A stretch of 64,000 nucleotides of DNA from Xenopus tropicalis (lineage: Eukaryota; Chordata; Amphibia; Anura; Pipidae), in assembly GCF_000004195.4 (NCBI RefSeq), contig NC_030677.2, positions 115,035,036 to 115,099,035 of the forward strand, in the 5' to 3' direction. The notes beneath the pieces are model-generated. The model had not been told where the DNA came from. It was given only the letters and a program-made list of their open reading frames with translations, and searched no databases. Shown piece by piece: positions 39,501-50,514 of this stretch (position 1 is the stretch's first letter; each line of letters starts with the position of its first letter). The translations under genes and the position numbers were made by a program.

Positions 39501-42500
39501 GTAGCCCAGGTAGTTCCAGGGTTCTAGTATAGGTATCAGGTACAGACATCAATAGCCACTACTGAATTTGCACCATTAATGCCATTTACATTGGGACACC
39601 AAAAATGATGCCACCCCCCCCTCTGAAAATGTTAGTCACAACTGTGTCACTAGAGTTTTGGGGAAAAGAATGTGAATTGTGGGGAAAATGGTGAGCGGGA
39701 TCCAAAACTTTGCACCATACACTGCATTTGTAACAGGAGCATAGAAATTGTAAATGCACACACACACAATGTGCAACTGGCTAAAATGGAAGCAAAACTG
39801 AGTGTACATTGATCCTATGCACAAAGGCACTTGGATCCAAACATACTGACATGTTTGACTTGCTTTTGAAATGCAGGTTTTAGTGCACCTAAAAGCATCA
39901 GCTTATTCCGTTATAGTCTGCTTGCTTGTACTCATAAGCATTCAGTTGCATTTTATTAAATTTGTGTGTTCATCACTTTTTTTTATAGATGCTACTTGAT
40001 GCAATTTCTTGTGCTTGATATCTGTTGTACACAAGACAATAGAATACAGTGTTGCATTTGTAATTGACAGAAACACACTTCAGCACTTTTAAACACATAA
40101 AAACAACTGTGTGTAACTGTGGCCATACACATTAAATGCGCTCGTTTGGCGACATCACCAAATGAGTGGATCTTCTCCTGATATGCCCACCTAAGGTGAG
40201 GGCCAAACGATCAGTTAAAATGGTGGGTATATGGGCCGTCGGTCTGAGGACTACATCCTTTATTGGTTGGGGTGCCCATACATGGGCAGATAAGATACTG
40301 AATTGGTCTGAAGGACCCAAATCTGCAGCTGAAATCTGCCCATGTATGGACACCTTAAAGGAGAAGGAAAGGTAAAAACTAAGTAAGTTTAATCAGAAAG
40401 GTCTATGTAAATACAGCCATAAGCACTCACAGAAATGCTGCACTGAGTCCTCTATCAAAAGAAACACAGGAATTTGTGTCTCCTTTTTTGGGTATCAGAC
40501 TTCCTCTCTTTTAGGGCTCCTTTGGGTTTGGGGCACAAGTCTGCTTAGTTCTCTCCTCTCTCCCTCTCCCCCTTTCATAAAAATGCATAAGAACTCACTT
40601 CCCCCACCCTTAGGAATGTGTGATCTGAGTTTTCAATGGCTATAACTGCAGCAGGAAGCTACCAAGATCAAGCAAGAATGGCAGCCGCTATCAGAGGGAG
40701 ATTCTAGGGCTCTTTACTCACATATAGTAAAGCTTTCTGCTGAATACATATAGGGTCCTAGGTGGCACTAATGTGCAAGGCATACAGAAATATTACACTT
40801 CCCTCCAGGAATCCAAAAAAAGGATATGTGAAATGGAGCCACTTGTTACACCCCTGCTGCATCATTTTTGTGCAAGAATTCGACCCAGACAAAAAAAGCA
40901 GTATATACAAAATGAGACCTGAAAATGTAATGTGGACTCGCTTATTAAAGGGGCCCTCCACTCAAAAATATTATTTATTTTGCATATTGAAGAGAATGTA
41001 ATTCTAAGCAACTTTCCAATATACATTAATTACACATTTTAATTGCTATTGAAAGCAGTGTTTTTGTTTATTGCTTTCTATTCTAATACTTAATTTTCCT
41101 TTACTAAGCAAGTAAAAGCTTTTGGGTGGACCCCTTTAAACCTAAATCACATGGGAGTGGGAGGTGAGGAGGTCATTGTTATAGCAAACACTAATAACAT
41201 GGCAGATGGCACACTAATTAACCATGTGATAACTTTTTTCTGCTCACATCACCCAGAGGGACATTATTAAACACTTAAAATTAGAATAAATTACACCATG
41301 CTTGCCATTATTGCCCTAGATATGCTGATGAGCATACACAAATGGGACTTTATTGATGTACAGCACATAAACAACACATTTCTATGGCACAGTGGAGTCT
41401 ACATTTAAACAGATTGGGATTTTGTTATCTAGAGAAACCAATACCCATCCATAGAAGATTTTGTTAAACTATTACTCCAATTAACCTTGGTTTGTCTAAG
41501 GCCTATGGGAGCTGCAGTTCAGTAACAATTACAGATAGAGGCAAACAGAATATATAAAGGTTTTGCATTAGAGTAGATATGCCAAAATGTGGTTAAATAA
41601 CAGTTTGCCCGCAACATTTGATTTATTGTAGCATTTCTCAAACTGCAAAACCAGACTGAGCTATAAGGGGTTATATATACATGTATGGGACCTTTTATCC
41701 AGAATGCTTGGGACCTGGGGTTTTCCAGATAAAGGGTCTTTACATAATTTGGATCTCCATACTTATACATACAGTATGTCTAGTAAAAAAACTTTAAATG
41801 AACCCAGTAGGATTGTGGTTTTCTCCAATAATGATTCATTATATTGTAGGACCAAGGGTATTGCAGATAAGGGGTCCTTCTGTAATTTGGATCTCCATAC
41901 CTTAAGCCTACTAAAAAAATCAATAAAACATTAATTAAACCCAAAAGGATGTTTTTGCACCTAATAAGGATTATTTATATCTTAGTTGGGATCAATTACA
42001 AAGTACTGTTTCATTACTACAGAGAAAAATAAAATCAGTTTTAAAATTCTGAATTATTTGATTAAAATGGAGTCTATGGGAGACAGGCTTTCCGTAATTC
42101 GGAGCTTTCTGGATAATGGGTTTTCCGGATAAGGGATCCCATACCTGTACAAGGTACGGTTTTATTATTACAGAGAAAAAGGAAATGTGTTTAAAAAATT
42201 TTGAATTGTTTAATTAAAATGGAGTCTATGGGAGATGGCCTTCATTTAATTTGGTTTCTGAGTAACATATCCCATACCTGTATAAATGTAGACTAGTCTA
42301 CAAAATGGATACCATACATCCATTGTTTGAAATTCTATTGCTTCAGCTTACAATTCTGCAGTCTGAAGAGGCCACAAGGTCAGAGGCTGAGGGATGACTT
42401 TCTCACGACATTTACTTGCATTTGGAGAGTTGCAGTAAGGGCTCTGCTAGTCTTATATGGGAAACACTGAGCCTCCCTTCTACCCTGGTGGCCACAGGTC

Positions 42501-43670
42501 CATGCTACATAAGGAACATATAATGAAGAGTTTGAACTTTGATAGTGTACAAAGACACTGATGCCCTGATTGTGGTTTGATCTATCATGAGCAACAGAGG
42601 ATACCTAAAGAAGAACCATTGGCATTACATAAAACTCATCACATATTATTTTCTTACATTTGTTCATATATTTAACAATTCTTTTGTGATTTGCTCAACC
42701 TAACATTTTTTCCAGTTGCAACCAGTACAGTTATGCTGTGAGTTGGCTGACAAATTTTACCCATTTTGAATAAAAAAATTTCAGTGGATTGAAAGTCATT
42801 TGTAAATGGTATTTCAATGAAAGGCAGCATTTGGTAATTCCTTTTTTTTCTCTGGGTCTGACTCTTGTAACAATGTAGCAGAAGTCTGGTCTGTTAATCA
42901 GCTCGCTTCTGCAACATTTTTTCAGGAGTTCAGAGTATGGAAACAACCAGACAGATTCTGCTTGTAGTTGCAGTTACAAATAACTTTAAAACAAATTAAA
43001 ATTTTTAATTAATGTTTATTAGAAATTTGCTTAGAACTACATTTTCTTTATGCAAAAAAAAAGTTTTGGGGAGGACAGCCCCTTAAGCATCCACTACAGT
43101 TCTCCCTTAACAGATGTAAGAAAAGCATGGGTAAGAAAGATTGGCTGGTGTATATATGTATGCATGTATCTATTGTATGTTTTAACCCACTATTGCAGTG
43201 GGTAAATAAGAACACTTACCAAACTTGCATTCCCCATCGTGGGTCTTGTGGATTGAACCCGTGCCTTGATGTTGGGACTTCCAGCTTTGCAGACGCAGAA
43301 CACAAGCACTGGAGTAGGTCCTCCCATCTGAGCCACACACAGCACCATCCTCTTCACACAAGCAGACTCCTGTACCATCAGAGAATGAAGATGCCCCTGT
43401 GCCAAAGCTGGGTCTGCTCACACATACCATACCAGGGGCACAGCGAGCCCTGCTTTCATCCTGTCCCCCACACACTTCTCCTTCCACACTAAGGCATCTG
43501 TCACAGCACCCACACTCATCCTTGGTGAGCAGCTCTGGGGCAGCACAAGTAACAGAGTCACAAAAATCTTCATTACAATGTCCACAGGCAGAAAGTGAAA
43601 CAAAAGCACCAACGCCAGGAGTCTTCTGAAAACATAAAAACAGAGGAAGTAGAACCACAAAAAGCTGCAT
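29194..43670 (-). CDS. igfbpl1: IGFBP-like protein 1 (secreted IGFBP/Kazal/Ig protein), 4-5 exons
   Basis: Secreted protein of the IGFBP7/IGFBPL1 group. I assemble five exons: 43670-43220, 33321-33212, 31832-31716, 31223-31079 and 29234-29194. Phases 1, 0, 0 and 1 agree at every junction, giving about 288 residues against 278 in human. Domain order: signal peptide (about 1-22), cysteine-rich IGFBP domain (about 28-80, with DECGCCDRC), Kazal-like domain (about 103-148, VCGSDGRTYSSAC), then a C2-type Ig domain across exons 2-4 with Cys in VYLSCEV, Trp in ITWKK and Cys in GTYQCHATN. The ELPGDRINVAVQVRGGPS stretch is characteristic of IGFBPL1. The C-terminus is the only uncertain part: exon 4 either splices to exon 5 or reads through its donor to a stop at 31068. 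It lies tail-to-tail with aldh1b1, as in mammals. Intron 1 is about 9.9 kb and holds several MITEs. Confidence 0.92.
30060..30250. repeat. Inverted-repeat MITE-like sequence
   Basis: GAGTTTAGAACTTAATACATA at the left and TATGTATTAAGTTTTAAACTC at the right frame AGAAGCCTATTTATC-type motifs. Short foldback element in the igfbpl1 3' intron. Confidence 0.5.
31079..31223 (-). CDS. igfbpl1: igfbpl1 exon 4: end of Ig domain, basic tail
   Basis: 145 bases, phase 0 to phase 1, acceptor TTCTTCAG, donor GCAA|GTAAGG. Encodes ISPLTKEDEGTYQCHATN (second Ig cysteine), then MVGETWADGSIKVTEHNA and the basic run RRIKRRNHGGSA. Without splicing the frame ends four codons further on (stop at 31068-31070). Confidence 0.85.
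31716..31832 (-). CDS. igfbpl1: igfbpl1 exon 3: middle of Ig domain
   Basis: Exactly 39 codons, phase 0 to phase 0, flanked by TGTGAAG and GTGAGTC. Encodes VTESPQGIKLFEELPGDR then INVAVQVRGGPSRHECTGW and VM, which is close to the mammalian protein as I know it. The cysteine in RHECTGW is not in the human sequence as I remember it. Confidence 0.9.
32525..32665 (-). mobile_element. Tailed retro-insertion (minus), igfbpl1 intron 2
   Basis: On the minus strand: CAAGGTTTTCTCCCGAAATG, GCATCAGG, then AGAAAGAGTGCA and an A/T-rich tail. Confidence 0.4.
33212..33321 (-). CDS. igfbpl1: igfbpl1 exon 2: first half of Ig domain
   Basis: 110 bases, entry phase 1, exit phase 0, flanked by CACAG and GTACAG. 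Encodes (A)PLIIASPRKIRNVTGS followed by QVYLSCEVKAVPTPIITWKK: the B-strand cysteine and C-strand tryptophan of a C2-type Ig domain. Confidence 0.9.
33500..33566. repeat. (TA)n microsatellite
   Basis: Long TA run in igfbpl1 intron 1. Confidence 0.95.
34400..35640. other. Repeat-free block in igfbpl1 intron 1
   Basis: About 1.2 kb with none of the repeat families of this window. Balanced composition, motifs such as GTAAATGAGATAATCTCAC. Candidate conserved regulatory sequence; inference only. Confidence 0.3.
35676..36200. mobile_element. T2-type MITE
   Basis: TTAAAGGGGTTGTTCACCTT at the left and AGTGAATCACCCCTTTAA at the right, TTAA target included. Matches the TTAAAGGRR ends of Xenopus T2-MITEs. 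Confidence 0.9.
36895..37633. mobile_element. T2-type MITE interrupted by a hAT element
   Basis: TTAAAGGAATAGTAACAC to GATGTTACTGTTCCTTTAA, palindromic interior. Same family as 50054-50496. About 300 bases in the left half are a later hAT insertion. Confidence 0.9.
37015..37318. mobile_element. hAT MITE nested in the T2 element
   Basis: Ends CAGTGGTCCCCAACC and GGTTGAGGATCCCTG with a perfect 8 bp duplication GTTTATAT (37007-37014, 37319-37326). Confidence 0.9.
37634..38477. other. igfbpl1 intron 1, unique AT-rich sequence
   Basis: No exon or repeat end recognised. Confidence 0.4.
38478..38782. mobile_element. MITE, TACAGGTATGGGATC family
   Basis: GATTGGGACCTGGGGTTTTC through CTTTCTGGATATTGGG and CTCATACCTATA; diverged ends. 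Confidence 0.75.
40108..40358. mobile_element. TTAA-type MITE with GGCCATACAC ends
   Basis: CTGTGGCCATACACATTAAA to CCATGTATGGACACCTTAA; interior palindromic (GGTGTATATGGG). It shares its right TTAA with the next T2-type MITE. Confidence 0.65.
40355..40740. mobile_element. T2-type MITE, right end lost
   Basis: TTAAAGGAGAAGGAAAGG then AACTAAGTAAGTTTAATCAG. The same family is seen with its right end at 52694. Confidence 0.7.
40945..41139. mobile_element. T2-type MITE (short)
   Basis: TTAAAGGGGCCCTCCACTC to GGGTGGACCCCTTTAA, 195 bases with TTAA at both ends. Confidence 0.9.
41680..42283. mobile_element. Cluster of TACAGGTATGGG MITEs (two to three copies, partly nested)
   Basis: The family block GATAAGGGATCCCATACCTG followed by another AAGGTACGGTTTTATTATTA; repeated GGACCTTTTATCC, GATCTCCATAC and GAGTCTATGGGAGA modules in series. 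Confidence 0.8.
43220..43670 (-). CDS. igfbpl1: igfbpl1 exon 1: signal peptide, IGFBP and Kazal domains
   Basis: Encodes residues 1-150 plus one base (phase 1). The donor is TTTG|GTAAGTG, read on the minus strand. A hydrophobic leader (MQLFVVLLPLFLCF) is followed by cysteine-dense sequence. A frame continuing past the donor to 43182 is intron and is not part of the protein. Confidence 0.93.
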
Positions 43671-44690
43671 TTTTCTATCTGTTTCCTTGTGAAGTCTCAG
43701 CTCTGTTACTGTTTAGCAACAACCAACTCTGACTTGTTACCCAAACACACTGTGGGTGTCAATGCTATCTGACAGCAAAGACATGGACAGCTGGAGCTTC
43801 ATGACCCCACCTCCCTACAGCAAAGTGCCAAAGTTCTATGGAAGCTCTTCACTCTCACTGGTTCCTGCATCCTATCTGGTTTTCAGTGTATCAAAAGAGC
43901 TTACCAATTTGAATCTGTGAGATTAAAAAAAAAAAATCCAGCATATTCTAACAGAATCTACCATTAAGAGATGCCTGCCAAATATAATCAAAGGACATTA
44001 AAGGAGAAAAAACTCTTTATTAAGGAAGCTTGTCAGGAATGCTATCTTACTGGTCTTGAAACAGAATGAATATCACGCTTTCCCTTGGATCTCTTTGTGT
44101 GTGAAAGCACTCCCCGGGAGACAGGCTTGAATGAAGAAAAGCTCCGCAGTGACAAAAGCGCTCACAAAGCGAAATGCCCAAACAAAACTTAAGTCCTGTT
44201 CTGTATGCACACAATCAATTAGAACACAAAGTCTATTTAGAAGCTACTAATTCTTTTTATTTGTATCTGTATTTTCCCAGAAAGAAAGAAATAGTTGCTA
44301 TGCCAACAAGGTTTCCTTTTTCTAAATTTGCTTGAATTATATTTAAAATCTAAGTAGAGTAATACTTTCATGCAAATCATTTTGCACTGAGATTTGGCCT
44401 TAACAACCCCAGCAGGGCAGTTTATGTGTAAAGATGCAAGAGAGTGTGAAGTTATGGTACCAGACTGTGCTAAGCTTCCAATGTATTCTTCATTCCTGGT
44501 GACTTTTCACACATGACAAAAGCTTCATAACAATGAAACGCCTGCCTGAGAATTAGCCGCTAATACAAAAGTATGGAATTCAGTTACTTCAGTTGGTCCA
44601 GGACATGTTTTTAAGAAACAATTGTGTTAACTTGCAGTTTTGCAACTGTTCCAATGTAAGCAATGCCAACTGACTCAAACAGAAGTACAC
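43671..44690. promoter_or_regulatory. igfbpl1 upstream region
   Basis: About 1 kb of sequence without repeats ahead of the igfbpl1 start codon. No CpG island or TATA box is evident. The promoter must lie here or nearby; transcription start not determinable by reading. Confidence 0.3.
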
Positions 44691-44693
44691 ATT

Positions 44694-44942
44694 GGGGCGT
44701 ATTTATTATGCTGTGTAAAACGAATTCGCAGAAAAAACGGAGTAAAAAAAAGCTGTGTAAAATAAATGGAAAAGATCGCCGTCTGAACGCCGGATATTAC
44801 GCCGTTATTTTCCATAAATTCCGGTGGAAGAAAAAACGTGTAAAAAATCACTCCAATTTTACGCCGTTTTAATGCCATTTTTACACGGCGAAGCCTGGCG
44901 AATTTTCTCTCCATTTTTTACACAGCATAATAAATATGCCCC
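44694..44942. mobile_element. Palindromic MITE, GGGGCATATTTATTA ends
   Basis: GGGGCGTATTTATTATGCTG and CAGCATAATAAATATGCCCC; 249 bases. Ends resemble the Harbinger element at 58999, so it may be its short derivative. No clean target duplication. Confidence 0.8.
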
Positions 44943-45550
44943 AAAGTAATGTAATAGTATAGTAATGAGGTGGTTTAAGAGCCCTTAGTTTAAATAACAT
45001 CCCCCCCAAAAGATGAATTATTTCAACAGCTTACACACAGATGATATTGAATCATCCTTCAATGAGTCCTACCCAAATGCATGGACTCCGATACTCATGT
45101 ATCCAAGGCATCAGCCAACAGACAGCATGAGCCGAAGACAGGATGAGCCCAACCAGGTCATTGGACTCCCCTTTGCCTTGCAGCTAGGGGGAGTCCCGTC
45201 TACCCTGGGTTCTGCCGAAGCTTCCCACAGGGCATAAGTCTTGGCCTGGGGTCAAGCCCGAAGGACTATGACACCCATCCAGTGGTGTACAAATCAAACA
45301 CAAAAAAAGTGCTGAAGTGTGCGGGTGCAATGCCAGCTGGCAGCCGGAAAGAAAAAAATTCCCGATCCCCTAATGGCTGGGGCAAAGGAATTGAAGCATG
45401 ATTAGGCAGCAGGTGTATGTGCATAGCCCCTGACTAAAAATAAGTCAGACACTCTCCCTCATGGGAACACAGCTCCTTTGCTTTCATCTAGCGTCCGCTT
45501 GCCACCCTAATGGCCAGAGGCACAAGTGTTTCTCTTTGGATACTACACTT

Positions 45551-45730
45551 GGGGGCCCATTCATTAAAGCACTTTGACCACAATTGCAAAAAATTCGTAT
45601 TTTTTCTGAAGTTCAAAACTTTTCCTACTGTTAATGTTAATATCATTAAAATAGTACGACTTTTTCGTGATACATTCGTTATTCCATGAAAAAGTTGTAC
45701 TTTTTGTACTTTGCACAACGACAACGAAAA
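45551..45730. mobile_element. Harbinger-like MITE fragment
   Basis: GGGGGCCCATTCATTAAAGC start and AACGAAAATTTCGT palindromes; right end unclear. Confidence 0.4.
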
Positions 45731-46044
45731 TTTCGTTATTCAATCAACCTTTGGTATCCTGACTATCTTTTGGCCAGGCTGGAGCTGCAGAGTGCCATTG
45801 TTCTATGCACAGGGGGTTTTTAAAAATGATAAAATAGGTACAGAAAACATTTAGAATATTGCTCAGTAGGAGCGCCATTGATCCAAAGTTTGTCTTATAA
45901 TGATGTTTTCTGTAATTTGAAGCACCAGAACACGAGGCCATGATTACCCTTTATTTACATTGTGCCAACATATTCCACGGCTGATGTTAACATTGTTAAC
46001 ATCAGTCCATGCCCCAGTCAAGCTTACAACCTTAAGTGCCTATC

Positions 46045-46224
46045 TCTAAAACTATTTTATTTTTATCAAGAGTCAGCTAACCTTCCTGTTTGTTTTTGGG
46101 GTGTGTAGGATGGATACCATGCAGATATAAGGACAACACACAAAATCTTTGCCCTGGCTGGAATCAAACCAAGGACCCCAGCTTAGCAAGGCAGCAATGG
46201 CAACCGCTGCACTGCCATGCTAGA
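46045..46224 (-). mobile_element. tRNA-derived SINE, V-SINE-like
   Basis: On the minus strand: AGCATGGCAGTGCAGCGGTT, then box-B-like GGTTTGATTCCAGCC, then CATCCTACACACCCCAAAAA and CAGGAAGGTTAGCTGACTC, the order and wording of the tRNA head plus central domain of vertebrate V-SINEs. Not a functional tRNA: no folded acceptor stem. Confidence 0.6.
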
Positions 46225-46654
46225 TTTTTACTAACCTAGTGTCAAGAGTGCTTGTCTTCAGTTTCAAGATGGCAGCAGCACCCGTAGCTGTAACAAAATG
46301 CTGCTACATGATGTGGCACTGGGTGACAGTGTAACACTTTGGTGCAAAAATTCGAAATAAATAGACACCAAAGCCCTGAGTTCAATGGCCTGAATTTGGT
46401 ATTTTCCTGTGAAGTACTCGGTGCATTTAAATTACTATTTTGGCTTGTTCTACCAGTTCCTGGCTTTCTGCTTTATTCCTGACTACGTTGATTGCCTAAA
46501 TTCAAATTCAAGAGAATTGCTTAACCCCTTGGATACCGCCTACTGGATCTTCTCACCTTAGCTTCCTCCTTGGTCCTAACTTTCCCCTGGTAAAGGTCAT
46601 CAGGCCCTGACACCTGGTTAACATCAAGAACAAAGTACAAACTTTTAGAGATAA

Positions 46655-46770
46655 TGCAAATTAATCAAATAATGGAGAATTAATTAATTAATTAATACGA
46701 CAAAATGGAAAATCACATCGCCTTTTTTTGTAGCTTTCTGGATTATGGGTTTCCCATATATGTACTAAAT
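46655..46770. mobile_element. MITE, TACAGGTATGGGATC family (fragment)
   Basis: Right-end part: CTTTCTGGATTATGGGTTTC then CCATATATGTA. Confidence 0.5.
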
Positions 46771-47894
46771 GTTCTATAAACTGTCTACAGTATATGTGTA
46801 TTGCAGGTGAAAGAGAAATGTAACATTTTATTGTGGCATATGATGACCATAGAACAGGGGGTGGAACATTGGCCCCAGTGTATTGAAAAAAAATTAAAAA
46901 TGGTCTCTAACTATTAATCAACTGACTGATCACTTGTATTCCTTTGTCATCATTGTGGTAAGACTGTACCTTGCTTATGCATTTTACTATTCAGAGCACT
47001 TGCCCTGGAGATAAAAGGAAAATTTCTCTTTTATCTGTGGGTAATTCAACTACCTTGGGAATGTAATTTGTCAGTCAGGAACTCTGGAAATACAGCCATG
47101 TGTTTTTTGTGCAGAGAGCTGATGGAATATAAATTTGTAGTGATTACCTCAAAATTCAGGAGCTGATTGCACCGTTTTGTACGAAACCTTAAATAGAAAG
47201 CTTCTATTATTTCATCATGATGAAAAGATTTGATGGAGCACTTAGGAGCTCTCAGAAAGTGGAAACAGAAGTGGGAGTAGAATTTGGAATATATGCTTTC
47301 TGTTTTCCAAAAGGTTTTCAATGTCATGTGCCATGGACATATATGTTACATGGAATATATCTATGGCTTTGCATGAGACACAGCATGTTCAGGCAGTCAT
47401 CAACAGAGGGCGATTAGAACCTTCTACACTGACTATGACCGTAAGAAAACAACAAAGGCCAACAACCTTCTGTCAGTATATAATTAATGGCTCCTGTAGA
47501 ATTCAGCTTTTCATCAGCTAGGTCTCAGACACAAGTGACAGCCCAGTCTTCTTTCCCTCAATATTTTTCCTTTTTCTCTATGATGCATTATAAATATTTT
47601 ATATAAATAGACAATATTATTCCATAAAGCTGGACGTTTGATTGGAACTTCTTATGGAAATCCAAGCTGAGCAGCCTACCCCTTGGGGTAGGATGATTAA
47701 TGTAAATCAGAGATTTTTTTAAAAAAAATAAATAAATAAAACATTTCTCCAGGGAAAGGTGGATAACTGACATTTTGGCAGATCAGCAGATCATTAATAT
47801 AATGTTTCCAGAATTAAAATTAGCAGTGTTAGGCTGGCTTTTAGTAGATACAGAATTTGTATATGCTGAGATCCAGTGAATTATTGATATAAAC

Positions 47895-48030
47895 AAGAAA
47901 ATGAAAAAAAGGCTGCACTCCTTCTCCAATGTTAAAAACAATTCTTTATTGGTTTGTTAAAACTATGGGTGGCTACTGTGGCACAAAAGGCCAGACGTGT
48001 TTCTGTATCAACCGTTAGTCATAGGGAGGA
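47895..48030 (-). mobile_element. Tailed retro-insertion (minus)
   Basis: On the minus strand: CAGAAACACGTCTGGCC, AACCAATAAAGAATTG, GGAGTGCAGCC and a T-rich end. Same plan as the other tailed insertions. Confidence 0.45.
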
Positions 48031-50053
48031 GTTATTGGTATAGCAATATGTGGTTTTTAGTAGAGAGCTATTTCAAATAGGTAGGAGTGGGACTGGGAAG
48101 GGGAGACTTCTGCTGTAATATAGTTACACCACTGAATCTTCTGGTAGGAGCTTGTTTTGCTCACCAAGCCCTGTACGATGCAAACTTAATTTGTATTTTT
48201 AAACATAAATTTCTGACAGCAGTGAAAGCACTATGCAATGCCAGTCCACCAAATGATAAGCTACACACTAAAGCAATATTAGATTATTAGCATTAGATTT
48301 CTGATCCTAAGATGGCAGTTACCATGAGGACAAAAGCACTTCTTAAGTGAGCTCTTGTGTCCCTGGGGATTGTTAATGACCTTGATTATTATTATTAGAA
48401 TTTTATATAATATTATTCTTATTATTACCAAAAGTCTACAAAAAAACATTCACCATAACTTGCCTGTAATCAGGGCCATATTTATACAGTATATAGGCAC
48501 CCAAGGGCTTTTAATTTCTAAATGCAGACCCAATGTGCAATACAATGGCTACGGCATATTGCATGTAAGTTGTGCTTGTCTTGTTTCAGTTGGGGTATGG
48601 ATTTTGTTGTTTCTCTGATATTTCATTCACTAGAAATGGTATTAGAATTTTATTCATAAGGGGCTAGACAGTTGCATGAAGAGCAGTAACATGCATAGGG
48701 AGCTCCTAAAGGCAGGTATTAATTCCGGGTAGGGGCATTTCAGGGGCCCTTGGGGCAGCCATCCCAATGCTTCCCCCCTCGCCCCGCTGTGGTCAGAAAA
48801 TCAGCGTCAGCACAGGTCAAGAGGTGACTGCATCACTTTTGCTGAGAGCGCAATAGCGGAATTTCAAAGTTACCATTAATGACTAGGAGCTTCTTCAGAA
48901 ATACCCGGGCTGGGGCAGGAGCTCCAACCTGGTGTATTAGGTAAGTGATTATAATCAGCTTCCTTTTATTTTATGACCATCCAGCTTTTTTCAAAATTCC
49001 ACCATAATCGTGCCTGGAGCCAAATGCAGCTTTTATGCAACTGTGAATATGGACATCATGCAGGCATGTCCTGGACGTTCTTTTTCACACCCTCCATTTA
49101 TGCACGTATAGCCTGAATCCTTAAGCCCTGCTTGCAGATTGCATCTGGGATCAATAAATAATAGCTTATAGAATAGAACGGTGTTTAGCTGCTCAAAGGA
49201 GTTAACCACATTCTGCTGAAATAGCGCATTTCTGCATTGATAAATATGTTTGTTAAAAAAACCTGATACTCAGAAACATTTTTCGTATGTTTGCAAAAAT
49301 GTAAATAGCAGAAATTCTTTAAGATTCGTCAACAATAAAGAGCAGTTGATACTGATTTATCATTTGGCTTAGTAAAATGCAACAACAGCTTCCCTATCAC
49401 AACTTGAGAATGCAAAACAATTCTGGTATTTGTTGAATCATGGGGTGCTAAAACCTTTCAAGTTTCCTTTTTTGGCAAATACCATTGAAAAGGTAAGAGT
49501 CTGTTTGTTTTAATGTTATTACTGGCATTTAAGCTAATGGAAGTAGGGGCATTCAGACCACTGCTATGCTAAGGTAGAAACTACTAAGGGCCAGAAGAAT
49601 AGCCGCATTAGTTTTATTATGGGTATTTTCCTTTTAGCTTTTGTGTTTTGTTTTTTCCACAAACTGTAATTTTAATAAATCTGACTATTTTCTTTCATAA
49701 TTATTTTAGATTTATAATTTAAAAAACACAAAGTTTCTAAAAAATTCCCACCCAAAACCTGCCTACTTGATATAGAAGTCAATCACAAGGTTATGTGAAG
49801 CATTTAAGAAATTCAATGTTTGAGGTTTTTGGTTTTTTTTTTACTTTGTGTTTATTGTATTTAACATTCTTGATAGACATAAGTTTGCATAATACAAATG
49901 CTCATTCGTTTATCAAATGAAATAAAGATTAGTTATTTTACTGGTTTTCATTTGTTATGTCATTTATACATTTACTGTATATGGCCTGTTAGCCTAACAT
50001 AAAGGGGTAGTGGGAAGCATGAGGAAGACAAAAAGGGGGGTAAAAGGGACAGG
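48031..50053. other. Gene-free sequence
   Basis: AT-rich; no exon or complete element recognised. Confidence 0.4.
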
Positions 50054-50496
50054 TTAAAGGAACAGTAACACTAAAAAATAAAAATGTTTTAATATAATTA
50101 AAATATATTGTACTGTTGCCCTGCACTGGTAAAAGTTGTGTGTTTGCTTCAGAAAGACTACTGTAGTTAATAGAAATAGCTGTTGTGTAGCCATGGGGGC
50201 AGCCATTTAAATTGAAAAAAGGAGAAAAGGCACAGGTTACATAAGAAGATAACAGATAACTGTGTAGAATACAATGGGAATCTATGCTACTTATCTGTTA
50301 TCTGCTATGTAACCTGTGCCTTTTCTCCTTTTTTCAATTTAAATGGCTGCCCCCATGGCTACACAGCCAGGGTATTTATATAAACTGTAGTAGTGTTTAT
50401 GAAGCAAACACACACTTTTACCAGTGCAGGGCAATAGTACATAATATATTAATTATTTTTATACACTTTCATTTTTTTGTGTTACTGTTCCTTTAA
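50054..50496. mobile_element. T2-type MITE (complete)
   Basis: TTAAAGGAACAGTAACAC to GTGTTACTGTTCCTTTAA with TTAA at each end. Near-palindromic, about 443 bases; the uninterrupted sister of 36895-37633. Confidence 0.93.
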
Positions 50497-50514
50497 GTGC
50501 GGTTGAGCATGTAT

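Noticed and set aside
46140..46224. tRNA gene
   Set aside because: Box-B-like sequence present, but no cloverleaf; continues into a V-SINE central domain.
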